From JBAWYM01 sp037143575 (GTDB lineage Bacteria > Patescibacteriota > Gracilibacteria > Peribacterales > Peribacteraceae): a DNA stretch of 32,488 nucleotides. The translations under genes and the position numbers were made by a program. A model generated the notes under the pieces. It was not told where the DNA came from and ran no database searches. It saw only the letters and a program-made list of their open reading frames with translations. Each line of letters starts with the position of its first letter. The first letter of the stretch is position 1. Location: the NCBI GenBank assembly GCA_037143575.1, contig JBAWYM010000015.1, positions 1-32,488 on the forward strand, given 5' to 3'. This document shows positions 14,823-21,944 of this stretch, piece by piece.

Positions 14823-14993
14823 ATGACGATTGCCAATACCAAAACGCCGGAACCTCTGAAGGAAAATCCTTCCGAAGTGATGCCTTCTGCAAGCGAAAGA
14901 CTTCTGCTGATCGATCAAACACGGGATCAATTGGCAGTGCTCGCTCGCAACACAAGCTACACTCCCCTTCCGGCTGCGTATCAGCTCGGATAA
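14823..14993 (+). CDS. Small hypothetical protein (56 aa)
   Basis: ATG to TAA encodes a 56-residue product with a polar N-terminus (MTIANTKTPEPLKENPSE), an amphipathic helix (SERLLLIDQTRDQLAVLA) and a Pro/Tyr tail (TSYTPLPAAYQLG). It starts 14 bp after the stop of the 127-aa gene on the same strand. The amphipathic pattern and clean frame support coding, but no family is recognised and there is no Shine-Dalgarno sequence. Confidence 0.5.
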   Translation: MTIANTKTPEPLKENPSEVMPSASERLLLIDQTRDQLAVLARNTSYTPLPAAYQLG

Positions 14994-15045
14994 GGATCTT
15001 CACAAATGGGCGCTAAGCCTTGTTTTGCAAGTTCATAGCGCGAAA

Positions 15046-15074
15046 TTGCTATTTCTTTGATTTTGATGTAAGAT
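15046..15074 (+). promoter_or_regulatory. Promoter upstream of the secreted-protein gene
   Basis: TTGCTA (15046-15051), a 17-nt spacer and TAAGAT (15069-15074) give a good sigma-70-type promoter. The start codon is at 15234, so the leader would be about 150 nt. The leader contains a T-tract (about 15123-15129), a GC-rich central region and a hairpin (AGGCGT/ACGCCT, 15204-15219) just before the ribosome binding site. Confidence 0.5.
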
Positions 15075-15233
15075 ATAACTAATACCAAGATCATTCACAT
15101 CATCACTCGCCCCCATTTATCCTTTTTTTCGAACGCTCCACGTCGGTAGACTCTGTTCTTCCTGCATGGTGCGGGAAAGAAAGAGGATGCCGTGGGGGCA
15201 AACAGGCGTTCTTACGCCTAGAAAGGTGCTACC

Positions 15234-15593
15234 ATGCACCGCACTACGCTGTCCGCAGTCGTCCTAGCCATTGCTTCCCTGGTGTCCGTTTCCGCTTCGG
15301 CTTTCTCCCCGGTCACGGTTACCATCAGGCACGTCACGGATGACGTGTACTGCGTCGAGACGACCTCGCTGGCCATAGTGGCTGGCGACCCCTGGAGCAC
15401 GATCAAAGTGCTGCCGGGCGGCCTTCTCAGGTGCGAACTCAAGGCCGAGGAAATCACCGTGAAAATCACGGAGGATTCCAAAGTCCTTCGGGTCCACAAT
15501 GACGAAGACCGGATGGTTATCGTTATACCGCAAGGTGTGATGGTTTACGTCTCGAGGGGCGAGGATGCCCCGAAGAATGCCACGCGCCTGTAA
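15234..15593 (+). CDS. Small secreted protein, function unknown
   Basis: The 119-residue protein has a classical Sec signal peptide: a short basic start (MHRTT), a hydrophobic core (LSAVVLAIASLVSVSA) and a probable cut after SASA, near residue 23. The mature part is about 96 residues with alternating strands (VTVTIRHVTDDVYCVETTSLAIV, EITVKITEDSKVLRV, RMVIVIPQGVMVYVS) and two Cys that could pair. No family is recognised. Unlike most genes here it has a clear Shine-Dalgarno sequence (AAGGTG, 15223-15228), a long structured leader, a strong terminator hairpin, and GC-rich codons unlike its neighbours. It therefore looks like a self-contained, possibly acquired cassette. Confidence 0.72.
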   Translation: MHRTTLSAVVLAIASLVSVSASAFSPVTVTIRHVTDDVYCVETTSLAIVAGDPWSTIKVLPGGLLRCELKAEEITVKITEDSKVLRVHNDEDRMVIVIPQGVMVYVSRGEDAPKNATRL

Positions 15594-15619
15594 GCGCGCG
15601 GCTATACTCCTACGGCAAC

Positions 15620-15652
15620 AAACCGGCATACTACCTCGTAGTATGCCGGTTT
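15620..15652. terminator. 15-bp stem terminator hairpin
   Basis: The arms at 15620-15634 and 15638-15652 are perfect complements around a 3-nt loop. Short A and T runs at the base allow function in both directions, between the convergent secreted-protein gene and miaA. Confidence 0.8.
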
Positions 15653-15660
15653 CCCAAATA

Positions 15661-16635
15661 TCATAACTTTTCGATCAGCAAATCATTGGGATCTCTCAGA
15701 GCAGATTGTTCGACCCACCGTATCCGCTCATCTCTCCGCCACCAGGTCATCTGCCGTCGGGCGAATTGTCGTGCTTGTGCGGCAATATCAGCACGCAGAG
15801 AAAGATCCGTTTTCACCTGTGCGACAGATTTGTGCTGAAGCAGCTCAGCAATTTGACGATATCCATGGCTCATCAAACCCGGATCCTGAACTGAATATTC
15901 GCTCTGCAGCAATTGTGCCACTTCCTCCACCCAACCCTGATCGAACATCGCATCCGTTCTCTCTGCAATTCGCTTATGAAGTTCAGCACGGGGCAATGCA
16001 ACACCGAGAAGAAACAGATCGAACGGCGAAACGGTCCTCCCTTTTGCTGAGTTCAGAGATTTACCCGTTGTCATGCAGACCTCCAGTGCCCGGACGAGAT
16101 AGCGCTTATTGCGGGGATCCACCGAGGAAGCTCCCTCAGGATCGAGGTACTGAAGCTTCGTAAACAGGGAAACTCCGCCATCGACGTCATATGCTTCGCC
16201 CAGAGATTCGCGCAACGCACTGTCGGGCTTCGAAACAAACGAGAGATCATCGACCACGGCGCTGATGTAGAGCATCGATCCTCCTACGAGCATTGGAATA
16301 TTTCCTCGGTGATGAATCTCATCGATGACGCGCAGAGCTTCAGCTTTGTACCACGCAGCGGTCACTTCATCCTTTGGATCGAGGACATCTAGAAGGTGAT
16401 GCGTTATACCCTGCATTGCCTCCGGTGTAATCTTCGCAGTGCCGATCGAGAGATGCCGGTAGAGCTGACGGGAGTCTGCGTTCACGATCTCCACCACTCT
16501 CCCCTGCGCCTGCATTGCTTTTGCAAGTTGAATGGATAGAGAAGTTTTTCCGCTGGCTGTCGGTCCAAGCACGACGATAAGCGGTCGTGCTGAAGCTGTA
16601 AGAAAGCCATTGATATCCTGAAGAAGACTCGGCAT
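15661..16635 (-). CDS. miaA: tRNA dimethylallyltransferase
   Basis: MiaA transfers a dimethylallyl group to N6 of A37 in tRNAs reading UNN codons. The P-loop GPTASGKTSLSIQLA lies near the N-terminus. It is followed by VEIVNADSRQLYRHLSIGTAKIT (family DSxQxYxxxxIGTAKP), HHLLDVLDPKDEVTAAWYKAEA, PMLVGGSMLYISAVVDDL, the RNKRYLVRALEV helix and the C-terminal GYRQIAELL and QFARRQMTWWRRD motifs. All catalytic motifs are present and the length of 324 residues is normal. The ATG at 16635 is preferred to an in-frame TTG at 16650. It is divergent from clpP. Confidence 0.96.
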   Translation of the reverse strand: MPSLLQDINGFLTASARPLIVVLGPTASGKTSLSIQLAKAMQAQGRVVEIVNADSRQLYRHLSIGTAKITPEAMQGITHHLLDVLDPKDEVTAAWYKAEALRVIDEIHHRGNIPMLVGGSMLYISAVVDDLSFVSKPDSALRESLGEAYDVDGGVSLFTKLQYLDPEGASSVDPRNKRYLVRALEVCMTTGKSLNSAKGRTVSPFDLFLLGVALPRAELHKRIAERTDAMFDQGWVEEVAQLLQSEYSVQDPGLMSHGYRQIAELLQHKSVAQVKTDLSLRADIAAQARQFARRQMTWWRRDERIRWVEQSALRDPNDLLIEKL

Positions 16636-16769
16636 AGGGTAACAGACCAATTGTCCCTTTCCGCGACCGAAAGCGCAAATTCCTTAGAATGTTATTCCAC
16701 CTTTACATTCCTCATCACCACATTAGATAACCCATGCCAACTGCCAGAAACCATCAGATTTCTGTATGA

Positions 16770-16775
16770 TATACT
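16770..16775 (+). promoter_or_regulatory. -10 box (TATACT) of clpP
   Basis: TATACT at 16770-16775 would start transcription near 16782, which is the first base of the heptad array, so the clpP leader would consist mostly of that array. The -35 is weak. Confidence 0.4.
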
Positions 16776-16783
16776 CGAAATAC

Positions 16784-16832
16784 AATTCCTAATTCCTAAT
16801 TCCTAAGTCCTAAGTCCTACACCCTATCCCCT
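16784..16832. repeat. Seven tandem heptads upstream of clpP
   Basis: Seven consecutive 7-bp words fill this stretch exactly: AATTCCT three times, AAGTCCT twice, then ACACCCT and ATCCCCT. All end in CCT and begin with A. The array sits between the clpP -10 box and the start codon. Confidence 0.9.
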
Positions 16833-16844
16833 CCCCCCTTACGA

Positions 16845-17495
16845 ATGCATCCCCGCCTTCAATCCATCGCTTCGCAAATCTCCCGCGGATCCCTCACACC
16901 GCAGAATTTCCTGATCCCCACCGTCATCGAGAAGACGCAATTCGGCGAGCGCGTCTACGACATCTACTCCCGCCTCCTGGAAGATCGCGTGATCTTCCTC
17001 GGAACACAGATCAATGATGATGTGGCGAATGCCATCATCGCGCAGCTGCTGTTCCTGGAGAAAGAGAACGCCAAGAAGGACATCACGCTCTACGTCAATT
17101 CCCCGGGTGGTCAGGTGACATCCACGCTCGCAATGTACGACACAATGCAGTACGTGCAGCCAGACATCTCCACGGTTTGTCTGGGAATGGCGGCCAGTGG
17201 TGGCGCGATCATCCTCATGGGCGGCGCCAAGGGCAAGCGCTTCGCTCTCGAGCATGCCGAAATCATGATCCATCAGCCTCTCGGTGGCACCGAAGGTCAG
17301 GCGACCGATATCGCTATCCATGCGGACCATATTCTGCAGACCAAGAAACTCCTCAACGAGATGATCGCCAAGCACTCCGGTAAAACATTCGAGGAAGTGA
17401 CCGCAGACACGGAGCGTGACAAGTTCCTCTCCGCCAAGGAAGCGCTGAAGTACGGTCTTATTGATAAGATCATCGCGAAGTCGTCAGCAACATGA
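16845..17495 (+). CDS. clpP: ATP-dependent Clp protease proteolytic subunit
   Basis: ClpP is the serine peptidase barrel that degrades proteins unfolded by ClpX or ClpA/C. The catalytic triad is visible: S118 in GMAASGGA, H143 in EIMIHQP and D192 in DTERDKFLSA. Other family signatures are RLLEDRVIFLGTQINDDVAN, LYVNSPGGQV, GKRFALEHAE, GGTEGQATDI and EALKYGLIDKI. At 216 residues it is slightly longer than E. coli ClpP, owing to the N-terminal stretch. The residue after the nucleophile is Gly rather than the common Met or Ala (ASGGA versus ASMGA). The leader holds the heptad array. A palindromic dispersed element follows the stop codon. Confidence 0.96.
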   Translation: MHPRLQSIASQISRGSLTPQNFLIPTVIEKTQFGERVYDIYSRLLEDRVIFLGTQINDDVANAIIAQLLFLEKENAKKDITLYVNSPGGQVTSTLAMYDTMQYVQPDISTVCLGMAASGGAIILMGGAKGKRFALEHAEIMIHQPLGGTEGQATDIAIHADHILQTKKLLNEMIAKHSGKTFEEVTADTERDKFLSAKEALKYGLIDKIIAKSSAT

Positions 17496-17500
17496 ATAGA

Positions 17501-17585
17501 GCAGGCATACCTGCCTGCGGGCAGCATCAGGAACATTTTCAACGGAAGGGCTCCGGGCTTCGACCCGCAGGGAAGTATCCCTGCA
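17501..17585. repeat. Palindromic ~85-bp dispersed element, copy 1
   Basis: The ends form an imperfect inverted repeat (18 of 21 around GCAGG...CTGCGGG), and the right end contains its own hairpin, GCAGGGA-AGTA-TCCCTGC. Bases 17538-17584 match 27691-27737 at about 40 of 47 positions, so it is one of two copies in the window. It lies 6 bp after the clpP stop codon. Confidence 0.75.
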
Positions 17586-17617
17586 CACTTTCTGTGAAAC
17601 TCTTTTATAGTATCATT

Positions 17618-18076
17618 CTAATTCAACGATAGATCATCCTTTGTATAGTCTGAGATCTTTCTCTCCTCTGTAGCATAGGAATCACATTCACCGGATGACT
17701 TCACCACAAAGCAGAAAATGAAGAGCCAAAGCAGCGCTTCGTCGACAGTCACCATGATGGAGTGTACCGGAATGCCGGAAACAACGCATTTAAGGAGAAG
17801 ACCTACAGGAAGCGAAGATAATGCCATACCGGCAATCCAAGAGGCCATTTCCATGTACATTCCTGACATCAACAGGCCACCACCGATGATCATGAGACCC
17901 GGAAGAATATATGCCCAGATTGTTCCGAAAAGAGACAGAAATCCGAGGTCTTCACTGACCATCCCCTGAAAAACAGCGAAATTTAAGTAAAAGGCAAAAC
18001 CGATCAAAACTAATGAAAGCCCAAAGCAAATACGCAGAAGACGTGCGGCAATAATGAATGATGAATGATCGATCAT
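17618..18076 (-). CDS. Conserved hypothetical membrane protein (4 TM)
   Basis: The protein of about 152 residues has four predicted hydrophobic helices: AARLLRICFGLSLVLIGFAF, GTIWAYILPGLMIIGGGLLM, WIAGMALSSLPVGLLLKCVV and DEALLWLFIFCFVV. A polar tail of about 25 residues follows (SSGECDSYATEERKISDYTK). The four-helix layout recalls small DoxX-like or related membrane proteins, but no diagnostic motif is seen and I do not assign a function. The ATG at 18076 is preferred to an in-frame GTG at 18082. An extended -10 (TGACATACT) lies 6 nt upstream, so the mRNA is probably leaderless. It is divergent from tgt. Confidence 0.72.
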   Translation of the reverse strand: MIDHSSFIIAARLLRICFGLSLVLIGFAFYLNFAVFQGMVSEDLGFLSLFGTIWAYILPGLMIIGGGLLMSGMYMEMASWIAGMALSSLPVGLLLKCVVSGIPVHSIMVTVDEALLWLFIFCFVVKSSGECDSYATEERKISDYTKDDLSLN

Positions 18077-18082
18077 GACCAC

Positions 18083-18091
18083 AGTATGTCA
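18083..18091 (-). promoter_or_regulatory. Extended -10 box of the 17618-18076 gene
   Basis: TGACATACT on the minus strand ends 6 nt before the ATG at 18076. Confidence 0.35.
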
Positions 18092-18198
18092 CGGATATCT
18101 GACATGGGAAAGAGAAGAGAAGTTTACTGACTGTATACAACTATTGTTCGTAGTTATTCAGTTGTTTCAGACAAAATGTCGCGTAAAGTATCCGATAG

Positions 18199-19296
18199 AT
18201 GTTCGAACTCTTACGCTCTACATCTCTTGGCCGACGCGGAAAGCTTACCACTGCTCATGGGATCATCGAATCGCCATTCTTCATGCCTGTGGGAACTGCT
18301 GGGGCGATGCGCGGAATCACGCTCGAAGATCTCTCCGATCTGCAGGCACAAATTCTCCTGTGCAATACCTACCACCTTCACCTGCAGCCCGGAGAGGAAA
18401 CTATTGCTGCAGCGGGTGGCCTGCACTCCTTCATCGGCTGGAACAAACCCATTCTCACGGATTCCGGTGGGTTCCAAGTTTTCTCGCTCAAGAGTATCCG
18501 GAAGATCTCTGAAGAAGGTGTGGCCTTTCGCTCACACCGGGATGGTTCTCCGCTCTTTCTGGGTCCGAAAGAGGCGATCGAAATCCAGTGGAGGCTTGGA
18601 TCGGACATCATCATGAATTTCGATGAGTGCCCGCCGTCCACCGCATCCAGACCGGAGATCGAGAAGGCGGTGGACCGCACATTGCGATGGGCGAAGGTGT
18701 GTAAGGAGACGCACGATCGACTGTTGAATACAGGAATACAGGAATACAGGAATACAGGAACACCTTCGACTCCGCTTCTCTTTGGAATAATCCAGGGTGG
18801 TCTTCATCGGGATCTGCGCAGGAAGTGTGCAGAGGAACTCGTCGCCATCGGATTTGATGGGTATGCCATCGGCGGTTTGGCCGTAGGAGAATCGGAGGAA
18901 GAGATGATGGATGTTCTTCGCGAGCTCTGTCCTCTGCTCCCCGCAGACAAGCCACGGTATCTCATGGGTGTGGGAGTACTCCATCAGCTCAAAGCGTGTA
19001 CTGCGCTCGGGATCGACATGTTTGACTGCGTCCTCCCCATGCGCATCGCTAGGCATGGAACGATCCTCCTCTCCGACGGTACAGATATCCGGATCAAGAA
19101 CAGCAGCTTCGCCAGCGCCCACGAACCCATCGACCCGGATTCCCCGTCACTGTGGAGCCGCCGCCATCTCAAGAGCTACCTCCACCACCTCTTCGCCCTC
19201 AACGAGCGCTACGCGGAAAGCATCGCCTGCAAGCAGAATTTGGGAGTGACGCTGAAGATGATGCAGGAGCTGCGGAAGATGATGGATCAGAAATAG
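18199..19296 (+). CDS. tgt: tRNA-guanine transglycosylase, zinc site lost
   Basis: Tgt exchanges G34 for preQ1 in GUN-anticodon tRNAs on the queuosine pathway. The TIM-barrel motifs are present: TDSGGFQVFSL with the catalytic base D88, MNFDECPP, LFGIIQGG, DGYAIGGLAVGE, and GIDMFDCVLP with the nucleophile D276. The length of 365 is close to the usual ~375. There are three oddities. The structural zinc motif CxCxxC is replaced by S315-P-S317-L-W-S320 and the fourth ligand His by Gln346, so no zinc can be held. The VLPTRNxRNG loop reads VLPMRIARHG. About a dozen extra residues (NTGIQEYRNTGTPS, from about 177) are encoded by an 8-bp tandem repeat. The frame is intact, so it is probably expressed. 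Confidence 0.93.
   Translation: MFELLRSTSLGRRGKLTTAHGIIESPFFMPVGTAGAMRGITLEDLSDLQAQILLCNTYHLHLQPGEETIAAAGGLHSFIGWNKPILTDSGGFQVFSLKSIRKISEEGVAFRSHRDGSPLFLGPKEAIEIQWRLGSDIIMNFDECPPSTASRPEIEKAVDRTLRWAKVCKETHDRLLNTGIQEYRNTGTPSTPLLFGIIQGGLHRDLRRKCAEELVAIGFDGYAIGGLAVGESEEEMMDVLRELCPLLPADKPRYLMGVGVLHQLKACTALGIDMFDCVLPMRIARHGTILLSDGTDIRIKNSSFASAHEPIDPDSPSLWSRRHLKSYLHHLFALNERYAESIACKQNLGVTLKMMQELRKMMDQK
18725..18763. repeat. 8-bp tandem repeat inside tgt
   Basis: The word GGAATACA is repeated, with a partial first copy and a degenerate last copy, for about 39 bp. As 8 is not a multiple of 3, each copy is read in a different frame. It resembles the 7-bp arrays in the spacers but lies inside a coding gene. 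Confidence 0.85.
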
Positions 19297-19297
19297 C

Positions 19298-20044
19298 TTA
19301 GGGTAGCTCTTGGATCTTTTTTAAGATGGCATCTGCTTCTGCACGATCATTTCGGCCATTCTTGTTGGTGATATCTGTAACAAGTGATGGCAAATTCTTC
19401 TTCACAGATGTAAGCAAAGAATTAACTTCTTTAAGCCTCTCTTTGAGCTCCTGAGATGGAATTGAATTTTTCTGTAACCTTAGCATATTCAAGCAATATT
19501 TCAGTACTTCTGATTCCGTCTCAATCTGACAAACACAATCTCTTGTCTTCGCAATGAGCGCCTCTGATGTCCAAGATTTATCTTGAATTCTCTCCCTTGA
19601 TTTTTGTAATTCTAAACGAGAAGCATGTGTACAGAGCTGGAACAAAGGGAGATATTTTTGTAAAAATTGATACGTCTGCATCATTTCTTGCTCCAAAGTA
19701 TGATCACATTTGGTTATCGCGCTTTCAACTTTATTCCGCTCTTGTGGAGTAAACCGAATATTTGTGTCCGAAAGAGCCCTCTGGAACCTCTCCTTCTTCA
19801 CTAATGAAGAAGGCTGAAGAGAAAGTAATCGTCGCATTACACCTCTATTTTCGGGTCCAGTGCCATATTCGCTCAAAGCCTGAACAAGGACAAAGTCTTG
19901 TTCTGACTTTTTCTTCGCAGATAACTCGCGAGAAGGATCTTTGAGCATTTCAATGTCATGCAGAATCGATTCTCTTGAAATCGGAATTTCACCAAAGAGA
20001 TCAGAGAGTGAGCCACTTGATCCTTCAATATTACCATTTGGCAT
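19298..20044 (-). CDS. Hypothetical helical protein (248 aa), AT-rich
   Basis: The predicted protein is soluble and almost entirely helical, rich in Lys, Glu and Leu, with no signal peptide or membrane helix. The N-terminal 30 residues are polar and Gly/Ser-rich. Stretches such as RESILHDIEMLKDPSRELSA, NKVESAITKCDHTLEQEMM and EVNSLLTSVKKNLPSLV suggest coiled-coil or helical-bundle structure. No family or catalytic motif is recognised. It is much more AT-rich than the flanking tgt and rplU genes and ends 1 bp from the tgt stop codon in convergent orientation. It may be a lineage-specific or acquired gene. Confidence 0.65.
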   Translation of the reverse strand: MPNGNIEGSSGSLSDLFGEIPISRESILHDIEMLKDPSRELSAKKKSEQDFVLVQALSEYGTGPENRGVMRRLLSLQPSSLVKKERFQRALSDTNIRFTPQERNKVESAITKCDHTLEQEMMQTYQFLQKYLPLFQLCTHASRLELQKSRERIQDKSWTSEALIAKTRDCVCQIETESEVLKYCLNMLRLQKNSIPSQELKERLKEVNSLLTSVKKNLPSLVTDITNKNGRNDRAEADAILKKIQELP

Positions 20045-20131
20045 ACAGTTTTGTGTGTATTGATATATTCCTAAACAATAACAATTATATCACTTTACAT
20101 CACTCTAAACAACTTACCGATTTGCTTGTCT

Positions 20132-20443
20132 CTAAGCAATAATCTTCCCAATCTCAATCTCCGTGAAATCCTGACGATGTCCGTGCACACGGCGGTAACG
20201 CTTGCGGCGGCGCATCTTGAAGACGCGGATCTTGGCATCCTGACCATGATTGAGGATGGTCGCCTGGACGGATGCTCCTGTGACGAGAGGCTTCCCCACC
20301 GTCGTGGTGTCGCCATCCACGATCAGGAAGACTTTGTCGAAGGTGACAGAAGCCCCCTCCTCACCCTTGAGCAGTGGAACGTGGATCTTGTCTCCCGTAG
20401 AGACCTTCTCCTGAAAACCGGCGATATCGACGATAGCAAACAT
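20132..20443 (-). CDS. rplU: Ribosomal protein L21 (bL21)
   Basis: A component of the large ribosomal subunit that binds 23S rRNA. The 103-residue product has the standard start MFAIVDIAGFQEKVSTGDKI, a VTFDKVFLIVDGDTTTVGKP core and the basic C-terminal KMRRRKRYRRVHGHRQDFTEIEI signature. The frame stays open to 20560, but the ATG at 20443 is the family start. L27 (rpmA), the usual partner, is not adjacent. A TACACT box at 20468-20473 in the same TACACTTCCG context as pgk is the likely -10. It is divergent from tRNA-Ser. Confidence 0.97.
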   Translation of the reverse strand: MFAIVDIAGFQEKVSTGDKIHVPLLKGEEGASVTFDKVFLIVDGDTTTVGKPLVTGASVQATILNHGQDAKIRVFKMRRRKRYRRVHGHRQDFTEIEIGKIIA

Positions 20444-20467
20444 AAGAGGGCGGAAAGTGACCGCGGA

Positions 20468-20473
20468 AGTGTA
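20468..20473 (-). promoter_or_regulatory. Putative -10 box of rplU
   Basis: TACACT within CCTACACTTCCGCG on the minus strand. The same context (CGCTACACTTCCG) precedes pgk. It lies 24 nt before the rplU ATG. Confidence 0.35.
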
Positions 20474-20506
20474 GGGAATGAAGTATGGTGGGGCAAGCGA
20501 AAGATA

Positions 20507-20541
20507 GGGATTAGGGATTTGTGATTGGAATATTCGGATTT
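20507..20541. repeat. Heptad array upstream of tRNA-Ser
   Basis: Five 7-bp words occur in register: GGGATTA, GGGATTT, GTGATTG, GAATATT, CGGATTT. The array overlaps the probable -35 region of the tRNA gene. Confidence 0.8.
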
Positions 20542-20554
20542 GAAGCCCTATACT
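20525..20554 (+). promoter_or_regulatory. Promoter of tRNA-Ser
   Basis: TTGGAA (20525-20530), an 18-nt spacer and TATACT (20549-20554) lie 10 nt before the mature tRNA 5' end. The -35 box lies within the heptad array. Confidence 0.5.
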
Positions 20555-20564
20555 CGGCACGCGG

Positions 20565-20658
20565 GGAGAGGTGGCTGAGCGGTCGAAAGCGCCACACTGC
20601 TAATGTGGTATACGGTCTTAAACCCGTATCGAGGGTTCAAATCCCTCCCTCTCCGCCA
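20565..20658 (+). tRNA. tRNA-Ser (anticodon GCU)
   Basis: The acceptor strands GGAGAGG and CCTCTCC pair over 7 bp, followed by discriminator G and an encoded CCA. The D arm GGCTGAGCGGTCGAAAGC, the anticodon arm CCACACTGCTAATGTGG with anticodon GCT, a long variable arm and the T arm GAGGGTTCAAATCCCTC are all visible. The 94-nt length and long variable arm are typical of serine tRNAs. It decodes AGU/AGC. Confidence 0.97.
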
Positions 20659-20703
20659 CGTATAAGCCGCTGCGCGGCCACGTGGCTGCGCCAATCTTCG
20701 TCT

Positions 20704-20979
20704 ATGAGCATTTCTCCAGAAGAGAAGCGGCGCTATCCACTTGTCGGGAATGACCGGGAGTTATTAGAGTGCATTCATGATCTCGAAAAACTTCAAAACC
20801 TTTCGAAGAATGAAGTGTTCCTTTTGAGTTTTCTTCGTTCGCAACTTGAGAGTGATTGGCAAAAGCCTTGCATAGATCTCTGTAAAGCATGGAAAAGGAA
20901 CAAACAATTGTCCCCATTGAAGCGTTGGAAAGCCATCATGAGTATAGGAAACCGTTGGTGGAAGCCTAGGAGACCATAA
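20704..20979 (+). CDS. Small hypothetical protein (91 aa)
   Basis: The ATG at 20704 begins a 91-residue product, 45 bp downstream of tRNA-Ser. It is basic and helical: a polar start (SISPEEKRRYPLVGND), an amphipathic segment (ELLECIHDLEKLQNLSKNEVFLLSFLRSQL) and a Lys/Arg/Trp-rich tail (WKRNKQLSPLKRWKAIM, WWKPRRP). No family is recognised. The frame is open upstream through the tRNA, but that part is not coding. It may share a transcript with the tRNA or with the ROK kinase gene that starts 32 bp after its stop codon. Confidence 0.5.
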   Translation: MSISPEEKRRYPLVGNDRELLECIHDLEKLQNLSKNEVFLLSFLRSQLESDWQKPCIDLCKAWKRNKQLSPLKRWKAIMSIGNRWWKPRRP

Positions 20980-21011
20980 TTCCAAGAGCTGATCATTTCC
21001 CATCCTATTCT

Positions 21012-21872
21012 ATGACATCCATTCTCGGTATCGACCTCGGCGGAACCAAGATCGCAGGAACGCGTTATGATGCGACGCATTGGGCTGTTCTTGAAGAGCG
21101 GAAAATAGACACCCATGCAGGAAAACCATTTGCCGACGTCGTGACGGACATCCTCGCATTCATCAAAACATTGAGGAAAGAGGACACCACCTCTATCGGC
21201 ATCGGTGTTCCGGGACTTATCGAGCGACCCACCGGTAAGATTCTCACTCTCCCGAATATCCCCGGCGCAGAGAACTTCGCATTGCAGGAATACATCAGTA
21301 CTCAAACAGGATTACCGACGGTGGTGGAGAACGACTCCAACTGCTTCGCCATCGCCGAAGCTCTGCAGGGTGCCGGTAAAGGCCACGATATCGTCATCGG
21401 CATCACAATGGGGACGGGTGTAGGCGGCGGCATCGTGATTAACGGCAAGCTCTTTCACGGTTCGCATGGCTTCGCCGCGGAGATCGGCCACATGCTCCTC
21501 TGCCCCGGCAAACCGCCATACGAAACCACCGACAAACGTGGCGATGTGGAGCAATTTCTCTCCGGCTCCGCTATGGGCAAACGCTGTACGGCAGCCAAGA
21601 GACCGGAGGACTTCCTCAAAGGCGAAGTCTGCGCATTCCTCCAGCCGGAAGTGGTGCAGGAGACCGCATGGCTCTGCGCATCTCTCACCCATCTGATGGA
21701 CCCGTCGATCATCGTTTTCGGCGGGAGTGCGGGGCAGGCTCTGAAACCACATCTGTCAAAGATTGAACAGGAATTACCGAAATGGATATTGCCGAATGCG
21801 CCGATGCCGAAGCTTGCGATTGCGGAACTGAAGGATGCGGGAACACGGGGAGCGGCCTTGATCGGAATGTAA
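21012..21872 (+). CDS. ROK-family sugar kinase (glucokinase-like), no zinc motif
   Basis: The 286-residue protein is an actin-fold sugar kinase of the ROK family. These usually phosphorylate glucose, fructose, ManNAc or allose with ATP. The phosphate-1 motif is ILGIDLGGTKIAG. The IGIGVPGLIE strand, VVENDSNCFAIAEA with the catalytic Asp, ITMGTGVGGGIVINGKLFHG and the late adenosine motif IIVFGGSAGQ are all present. The ROK zinc motif CxCGxxGCxE after EIGH is not present: the stretch reads EIGHMLLCPGKPPYETTDKRGDVEQFLSG with a single Cys. Specificity is unknown, but a glucokinase feeding the nearby Gnd/Tal/Tkt genes would fit the context. Confidence 0.9.
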   Translation: MTSILGIDLGGTKIAGTRYDATHWAVLEERKIDTHAGKPFADVVTDILAFIKTLRKEDTTSIGIGVPGLIERPTGKILTLPNIPGAENFALQEYISTQTGLPTVVENDSNCFAIAEALQGAGKGHDIVIGITMGTGVGGGIVINGKLFHGSHGFAAEIGHMLLCPGKPPYETTDKRGDVEQFLSGSAMGKRCTAAKRPEDFLKGEVCAFLQPEVVQETAWLCASLTHLMDPSIIVFGGSAGQALKPHLSKIEQELPKWILPNAPMPKLAIAELKDAGTRGAALIGM

Positions 21873-21944
21873 ATACATCAGAACAATCTTGCCAGCATCG
21901 AAGACCATGCTATGGTGCGCTCCATTTTTCCTGCATGCGTATTC

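Noticed and set aside
14329..15003. 224-codon open frame on the minus strand
   Set aside because: It lies antisense to two short plus-strand genes (14425-14808 and 14823-14993) whose products look more protein-like. The minus product is Leu/His-rich with no recognisable motif.
20521..20703. Open frame upstream of the 91-aa gene
   Set aside because: This part covers the tRNA-Ser gene and its promoter and cannot be coding.
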